A stretch of DNA of 64,000 bases, taken from NCBI GenBank assembly GCA_022266195.1, contig WHVY01000001.1, positions 13,578,001 through 13,642,000 of the forward strand, written 5' to 3'. Shown here in pieces: positions 57,787 to 64,000 of this stretch. The DNA is from Tetranychus cinnabarinus (lineage: Eukaryota > Arthropoda > Arachnida > Trombidiformes > Tetranychidae). The notes under the pieces were generated by a model. It was not told the DNA's origin and made no database searches. It saw nothing but the letters and a program-made list of their open reading frames with translations. The position numbers were made by a program, and so were the translations under genes. The stretch's first letter is position 1. Each line of letters starts with the position of its first letter.

Positions 57787-57905
57787 GTCTACGACCATAC
57801 CAGACTGAAAGCACCGGATCCCGTCCGATCTCCGAAGTTAAGCAGTTTCGGGCCGGGTTAGTACTTGGGAGGGAGACCACTTGGGAACCCCCGGTGTTGT
57901 AGACT
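57787..57905 (+). rRNA. 5S ribosomal RNA
   Basis: 119 nt starting GTCTACGACCATACC and ending GTTGTAGACT; the first and last seven bases pair. Internal landmarks of eukaryotic 5S: CCCGTCCGATCTCCGAAGTT, TAAGCAG, GGGCCGGGTTAGTACTTGGG and GGGAGACCACTTGGGAA (boxes A and C of the internal promoter lie within). A TTTTT run at 57905-57909 is the RNA polymerase III terminator. It is a single copy here, not part of a tandem array. Confidence 0.95.
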
Positions 57906-58493
57906 TTTTGTTTCATTTTGATATCAAATAACAAAATCCAAATTGAATGGATATGAAAAGACGTTCAAAACATTTAGGCTTTCAAATTAATGTGCATCTT
58001 TTTTCATATTAATATAAACTACAATGTATGGAATTGCACTCTTTAATGAACTCAGTTTTTATGCCCCTACAAAGTCCCAACCCACAAGCCCACAGTCTTT
58101 TTGTTTTTTTGGTTAATAGGTGAACTAGATTAATGGATTGGTTTAATCGTCAGCAAACGTTCGTTATGAATCTGTGCAAGTTTCAAAATTAGAGTGACGT
58201 TTGCGGATTCAAGAATTGCTGATTTTTATTAATAATCAACTTACTCAACTATCAGGCAGTTGAAGTAATGCAATACAGAAACCAACATTGATTGAAATAT
58301 TGAATTAAAATATTTATTGATTTCAAAAATTATATCTACATTAACTATTCAAAAAAATCAAAAATTATGTAAAAAATTATATCTGCTCCAGAATGCGGTG
58401 GTTTTTAATAGTGAACAGTAAAAAATATTCCGACTTAGCTCTGCTCAGCCTTTCTTCCATTGAAAATAGTATCGATTAATAAAATAAACCACT
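57906..58493. other. Spacer with a repeat fragment
   Basis: Around 58025-58085 a stretch containing GAACTCAGTTTTTATGCCCC resembles part of the repeats at 60-64 kb. No coding exon; the 3' UTR of the minus-strand gene ending at 58494 lies here. Confidence 0.5.
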
Positions 58494-59143
58494 CTAAGGT
58501 TTAAGAATATTCTTAAGGTATTCCATTCGAGCTGGAGCATCAGCAAACTTCTTGAAAAAAGACATGACTTTCTCCTGGATAACTGGACTCACCATTTCTG
58601 GCAGACCGAGATGATCATTTTTAGATGCTTCTCGTCGTTTACGTCCTCCGATTGTGGTTGTTGCTGGGTGTTGAATGAAATTGAATCCACCATTGAGATT
58701 TGGATTACCATTGGGTTGAATGAAGATCATGTAAAGGATAATCATTAAAGGAATAACAATGAAACCAGCACCAACAGCCATCATTAGACCAATAGCAATG
58801 GCTTCCAATCCACCAGGAAATTGAGCCAATGGACCAGCGTATGAGGCACCAGGAGCATATTGACCATTACCAAACCAACGACGAGGATCTCTTTCATAGT
58901 CATAGAAAGCATAAGGCGTATTATAAGCTGTTAAATTGGCCGATGAAGCTTTAACCGAGTCCTGGCTAGCATCAGTTCCAGATAGTCCAACCAATGAAAC
59001 AATAAAACACAGTGCGGCGAAAGATGCAATATTGGCTAAAATGTTAGCTAAAATGTAACAACAAAAATTTATGTGTTAGTCTGTATCTTCAAAAACAAGA
59101 TAAAATAAAACTTACCAATAATTTTTGGACTTGAATAAGACAT
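58494..59143 (-). CDS. Unrecognised small secreted or membrane protein
   Basis: Exons 59116-59143 (MSYSSPKII, phase 1 at GTAAGT) and 58494-59035 give 189 aa. The join makes a signal peptide-like start (ANIASFAALCFIVSLVG), then a Tyr/Pro/Gly-rich stretch (YNTPYAFYDYERDPRRW, GQYAPGASYAGPLAQFPGG), one strong TM segment (IAIGLMMAVGAGFIVIPLMI), a short linker, the dibasic site GGRKRREAS typical of furin-type cleavage, and an amphipathic C-terminus (MSFFKKFADAPARMEYLKNI). I recognise no family. A second acceptor 12 nt upstream (ending at 59047) would add ANIL in frame. Confidence 0.65.
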
Positions 59144-59970
59144 TTCGGTTATTTAGATGATGTTTGATGTTGATCAATGTTCAAATGTTAATCCACTTGA
59201 TGTAAATTCACTAAAATCTGATGATGAACTAACTTAAATCGAGACTGATTTATAGTCTTTATACGATTTGGTTCAACCACACTCGGTTTCACTTACCCAA
59301 AGGGTAACTTTCAATGTAAACATTAACATCGATAGCGAAAGGATCTTTTTGTTGAATTTGAATAAAGACGTTAATTTGTTTGAAAGTAACTTTTACATTA
59401 CTTGATCATCATCTAATTACAATGGGTCGATATAATTTTAACACAAAAGTTAATCGAAACCGTTTTTGAATAAAGTAAAATAATTATATTGAAATCCGTT
59501 TTGATGAGCAAAAAGCTTGACATCTTTTGCATATGTTATGCTCCGTGAGATGTACAATCAATTGTTAACAATTCATTATGATACTCATTTTCATCAGTTT
59601 AATTCATTCAACTCCTTTGACTTACTTTTTTTAGCAAATTAACAATTTATCACTTTCATTCATCTAGCATTTATATTATCGAGAAAAAGGATTTCGTATT
59701 ATTCAGCTAAATGGTTAGCTTTATTTCCATAAACAGATTTTCATTATCAACAACATAATGCTGGCTTTGAAATGATCATTTAAATTTCGCTTTTCGCTTT
59801 ATTTTGTAGACACTTTTGCTTGTTGCTTTTATTTCATTATTTAAGATTCACTTTGATAATCAAATTTATTCAACCAAACTAAGTATCATTATCAAGTTCA
59901 TTAGGATCATTGACAATCGATTAATTAAACCTAAAATAGATTTAGAAGTTTAGATTACATTTCCTAGACA
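59144..59970. other. Upstream region of the 59.1-kb gene
   Basis: AT-rich; it holds the promoter of the minus-strand gene that starts at 59143. No coding exon or RNA gene is seen. Confidence 0.45.
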
Positions 59971-59974
59971 ATTC

Positions 59975-62900
59975 TCTTGATTTTGGCCATTGACCTAAAA
60001 ACTTTGAGCCTAAATATTTCGGTAATGGCATCACATAAAATCAGCATTCTTTCACCAAATATTAGATTTCATTATGGACTATAAAATTTTGAAATATTAA
60101 ATCATTCAATATCATAGAAAAAAAGTTATAGTATTTTACTACTTATGTTGTCCGATTTGAGACGAGATTAATAAAGCTAAACACAAACCTTATGCGTTGA
60201 AAGGATCTTCATCATCTTCATCAATGGCCAAAATCGCGAAAAATATTGTTAAATTGTTAAAATTACTCAATTCATGATGTGATCCATCAATTTTTATGGA
60301 TGAAGAATAAGTTTCAGCTCGCTAACTCTTATGGTCACAGAATACGATCAGATTAAATAAAAATCGAACTTATCTGTTTTACAGAAAAAGGAAAACTTTA
60401 TTTATCAATATAAGTACATTTTCTTGTCCACCATCAAAAGTTACATCAGTGAAATGAGTTTCGTGAAAAAATCTGTTTCCATCCCTTCAAAAAAGGCCAT
60501 CGAAATTTTAACTTTGGCCTCAATTTTCGCGAAAAATGTTCATTGTATGAATTATTTAATAGTACCTATGGACTCAGTTTTTATATCCCTACAAATCCCA
60601 TCAAGTCTCAACTCATTACTCAAATGTTCGAGTCTTTTGCAGTATTCTTTGCATTTCATTTTGAAGTTTAAACCAGAAAATTGCTTTATTTACCAATAAA
60701 TGGGTTTAGATGAGCTTGTTTTGTTGAATAAGTTGCTGCTTGTCCATTTATTAATAAAACCCAAGTATTATGACAAAAATGCGCTTATGAAAAGTAATTA
60801 AGTTGGGTTGAATTATTCATTAGCAAAGGATTGAATTAATGAAGGAATGATGATTGTAGGTTAGCCCATTCGCGAAATATTGAGACTTAAAGTTTAAAAA
60901 CCAATGGCCAAAATCAAGAGAACTATTGATAAATTTGAAAAATCATTCAACCCATGAGTTTCACCAAGCAATTTTTATTAACTAGTAATAAGTTTTAGCT
61001 CTCTGACCCACATGGTCACAGAGTCAGGTCAGTTTAGGTAAAAATCGAACTAATCTGTTTTATTCTGAACATAAAATTTTTTCTTTCAAAATTAATTCAT
61101 TTTCTGGTTGATCATCAAAATTTACACCTTTAAATTTAGTTTGATGAAAAAATCTGCTTCCATAGCTGAAGAAAAGGCGATCGAAGTTTCAACTTTGAAC
61201 TCCATTTTCTCGGAAACTGTCCATCGTATGAAGTATTTAATAGCACCAATTGACATTGTTTTAATGTCCCTACGAACTTCACTAAATCTAATCTATGAAC
61301 TCAAATGTTCGAGTCTTTGGCATCACTCTTTGCATTTCATTTGAAAGTCTAACCAGAAAATTGGTTTATTTATCAAGAAAAGGGTTTAGATCAAAGAGTA
61401 AGTGTACCCTCTTCTCAGTTGCAAGCATTCTTGTAACACTTTCCATCAAAAAGTATTGCGAAAATGTGGATCCAACCAATTGTCTGATGATCTATCTGAT
61501 TGTCACATAATTATTTCCCAGTTATCTTGGAAGAGGCAAGAGTTTTGAAGATTGAGCGTGATGTCCGATCATCAAAAATTATATGCAATCCATTAGAATA
61601 GCATTTGGTAAATTTTTAGACTGAATGCCAATTCTGCACGTTTGACGACTTCTGATTGTTTATTTTCAGTAGTAAGTAACAAATTAAATACTTGATGACA
61701 ATTATTAATTTAATTGTAAATTCACAAGAGCTATGATATAGCATTAAATTCGAAAATAAAGTTCTGTATTTAGATTCTGCATCAAACTGTTGAAATTTTG
61801 TAGCATTATTGCATGATTATTGTAAGATTTTCGAGAATCAAATGGAATTTTAATCAATTTCTAATGATCTTTTTAATGCTGCAGTAATTTAATTAGTAAA
61901 GAAACGAATATTCAAAATTAAACATTAAAGTCTCGTAATTAGACACTTATAACTTCAATGCTCTGCAGCAATTGTTACCAGAAAGACACAATAATGCTTT
62001 TTACACACTTTTATGCACAAATTGAAGCAAATACTGAATCAAATGAGCGAAAACGGGTCCAAATCAATTTCTTTCGCATTGAAACTCTGTTGGTCTGTAC
62101 AGGCAGAAAAACTGAGTCTATTTGAGTGATTTAAATATTTCTGTGATGAACAGATCTCGAGTAAATCGAGTTCGAAGTTGAAGCTTGCAAAGCTTTTTGT
62201 ACAATTATGCAAGCAGATTTTTGCATGAAACTCAATGAAACTGATGTAACTTTTGATGATCTACAAGAATATGTACTTAGTTTAAGAAACGAAATTTTCC
62301 TTTTTCTTCAAAACAGATTAGTTCGAATTGGACTTAAATCGATTTGTTTGCGTCACTGTAAGAGTTAGTGAGCTGCAACTTATTGTTTATATATAAAAAT
62401 GGTTGCCTCGCATCATGAATTAGATACTTTTTTCAATTAACCAACGGTTCTTTTGATTTTGGCCATTGAGGGCGAAACTTCTGGCCTAAATATTTCGGTA
62501 ATGGCATCACCTACAGTCATCATTCTTTCGCCATAGATGATGACCTCTAATGATCTATAATATACGGTAACATAAAATTATTCAACATCATACGAAAAAA
62601 AGTTATAGCATTTTATTTTTCATGTTTCTGGATATGAGACTTGATTGATAAAGCTAAATGCAAAGTTTATAAGTTAGAAGGATTTTCATCATTGAATGAA
62701 TTAGCTCAAATTTTATTTGGTATTAAGTCATATAATATTATTGTCCATAATGATATCTAATGTTTAGTCAGAGAATGATGTTTGCAGATGATACTATTAA
62801 CGAAATATTGAGGTTCAAATTTTTCAGGTCAATGGTCAAAATTAAGATTGTTGGATTGATGAAAGTACTCAATTCATGGTGTGTAGCAACAATTTTTACG

Positions 62901-63920
62901 GATGAATAATAAAGTAGTAAGTTTGAGCTCACTAACTCTTACACTGACGCAAAACGATCGGTTCAAGCCCAAATCGAACTAATCGATTTCATTTTGTACA
63001 GAAAATGTAATTTCTCAAAATAAGACCATTTTCTGGTTAATCGTCTAAAAATAAACCAGTAAAATAAGTTTCATATAAAAATCTGCTTCCATAGTTCGAC
63101 AGAAGGCAATCGAAGTTTCAAATTTGACGGCAATTTTCTCGAAAACTATGCATCGGATCAAACATTTAATAGTGCCAATCGACTCTGTTTTTATGTCGCT
63201 ACGAAACCCACTACTTCTCAACCCTTAACTCAAATTTTGGAGCATCTTGAAGCCATCTTTGCATTTCATTTGTAAGCTTAACCAGAAAATTGATTTATTA
63301 ACCAAGAAATGGGTAAAGATGAGTTTTGTTTGTTAAATAAGTTGTTTCTTGTACATTAACAACTCAAATATCATGATTCGAATGGGTTGATGGAAAGTTT
63401 TTAAATTGAATTGCATTATTAGTTAGCAAAGGATTAAATTGAGGAAAAAATAATGACTGTAGATGATGCCATTCTCGAAATATTAGCGTTCAAAGTTTTT
63501 AGTCCAATGGCTAAAATAAAGATAACTATCGTTGAATCGATGCAATCATTCAATTCATGATGTGAGCTAACAATTTTTATGCACAAATAATAAGTTTCAG
63601 AGCGCTAACTCACATGGTTACAGAAAGCGATCGGTTTGAATGAAAATCGAACTAATCTGTTTTACAGGAAAAGAAAAGTTTTATTTCTCAAAATGAATTC
63701 ATTTTCTAGTTCGTCACCAAAAGTTACATCGTCAAAATGAGTTTCATCAATAAATCTGCTACAATAATTGCGCAAAACGTTGTCGAAGTTTCACCTTTGA
63801 CTTCGATTTTTTAAACTTATCATCAGAGTAATTTTTAAATAATTGAAAATTTTAAATTTTAAGTAATTTTTAATTACAAATGGACTCAGTTTCTATGTCC
63901 GCATAAACCAAAAGAGTCTG
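59975..63920. repeat. Cluster of diverged copies of one repeat, both orientations
   Basis: Direct copies at about 60220-60700, 60845-61390, 62800-63320 and 63430-63920 share blocks such as AATGGCCAAAAT, TTTTTATGGATGAAGAATAA, ATCGAACTAATCTGTTTTA, AAAATCTGCTTCCATAG and CTCAGTTTTTAT. Inverted copies lie at about 62130-62540 and, partly, 59975-60060. The inverted 62.1-kb and direct 62.8-kb copies could fold on each other. Units are about 480-540 bp and differ by many substitutions and indels. Short frames inside them (60424-60699, 61108-61344) are repeat-derived and not genes. I see no transposase or reverse transcriptase. Confidence 0.65.
61400..62129. other. Non-coding spacer between repeat copies
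   Basis: AT-rich sequence without a recognisable gene. A frame at 61295-61510 overlaps the repeat and is not supported. Confidence 0.4.
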
Positions 63921-64000
63921 AATTTGCAAGAAATTGATTTTCACCCGTTTTCTGCTCATTCTGTGCAGAAAGGTGATAATTGTGTTGAATGTGTCTTTTT

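Noticed and set aside
57658..57934. Small frames on both strands across 57.7-57.9 kb
   Set aside because: They overlap the 5S rRNA gene.
60424..61510. Three short plus-strand frames in the repeat cluster
   Set aside because: They start at corresponding places in copies of the same repeat and share no protein domain.

Overview
The window is AT-rich animal nuclear DNA with GT-AG introns, short exons in some genes and very large exons in others. Gene content points to a chelicerate, most likely an acariform mite close to the spider mites (Tetranychus type). The main reason is the pair of tandem 'shortened Dscam' (sDscam) loci with arrayed 5' cassettes, a gene form known from Chelicerata. The species name is an inference; the sequence itself does not state it.

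Left part (1-21 kb, plus strand): an unrecognised single-pass membrane protein (296-1054); the ribosome-biogenesis kinase RIOK2 (two exons); a TA-flanked MITE (3294-3680); the planar-polarity cadherin-GPCR starry night/flamingo (five exons, about 2961 aa, one 5.4 kb exon); a 28-codon hydrophobic ORF at 16617-16703 behind a TATA box that resembles the arthropod sarcolamban micropeptides; an unrecognised multi-pass membrane protein; and a two-exon GMC oxidoreductase.

Middle part (21-51 kb, minus strand): two head-to-tail sDscam genes. Gene A (26.9 to 21.2 kb) has four cassettes. Gene B (51.1 to 28.1 kb) has 17 cassette positions: 12 intact, one intact except for a MITE in its leader exon, and four remnants. 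A normal cassette has a leader exon, one Ig1 exon and two half-Ig2 exons, all with phase-1 boundaries. Each joins a shared constant part (Ig3, three FN3, TM, tail). A short element, CAAAAAAGCGCC on the plus strand, recurs 25 times, typically 35-55 nt beyond the last donor of a cassette. Its reverse complement occurs once in the intron just before each constant exon. In the RNA these two would pair, as in a docking-site/selector system for choosing one cassette; a promoter role is a rival explanation. The array also holds a broken P5CDH (ALDH4A1) gene fragment, three TA-flanked MITEs (two of which have an empty site in a paralogous copy or share a family), a segmental duplication, and an intronless 497-codon gene.

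Right part (51-64 kb): MTAP (minus, two exons); a four-exon gustatory-receptor-like gene (plus); the small ATP-synthase subunit k/DAPIT gene; a solitary 5S rRNA gene; an unrecognised secreted or membrane protein (minus, two exons); and about 4 kb of diverged repeats in both orientations at the window end.
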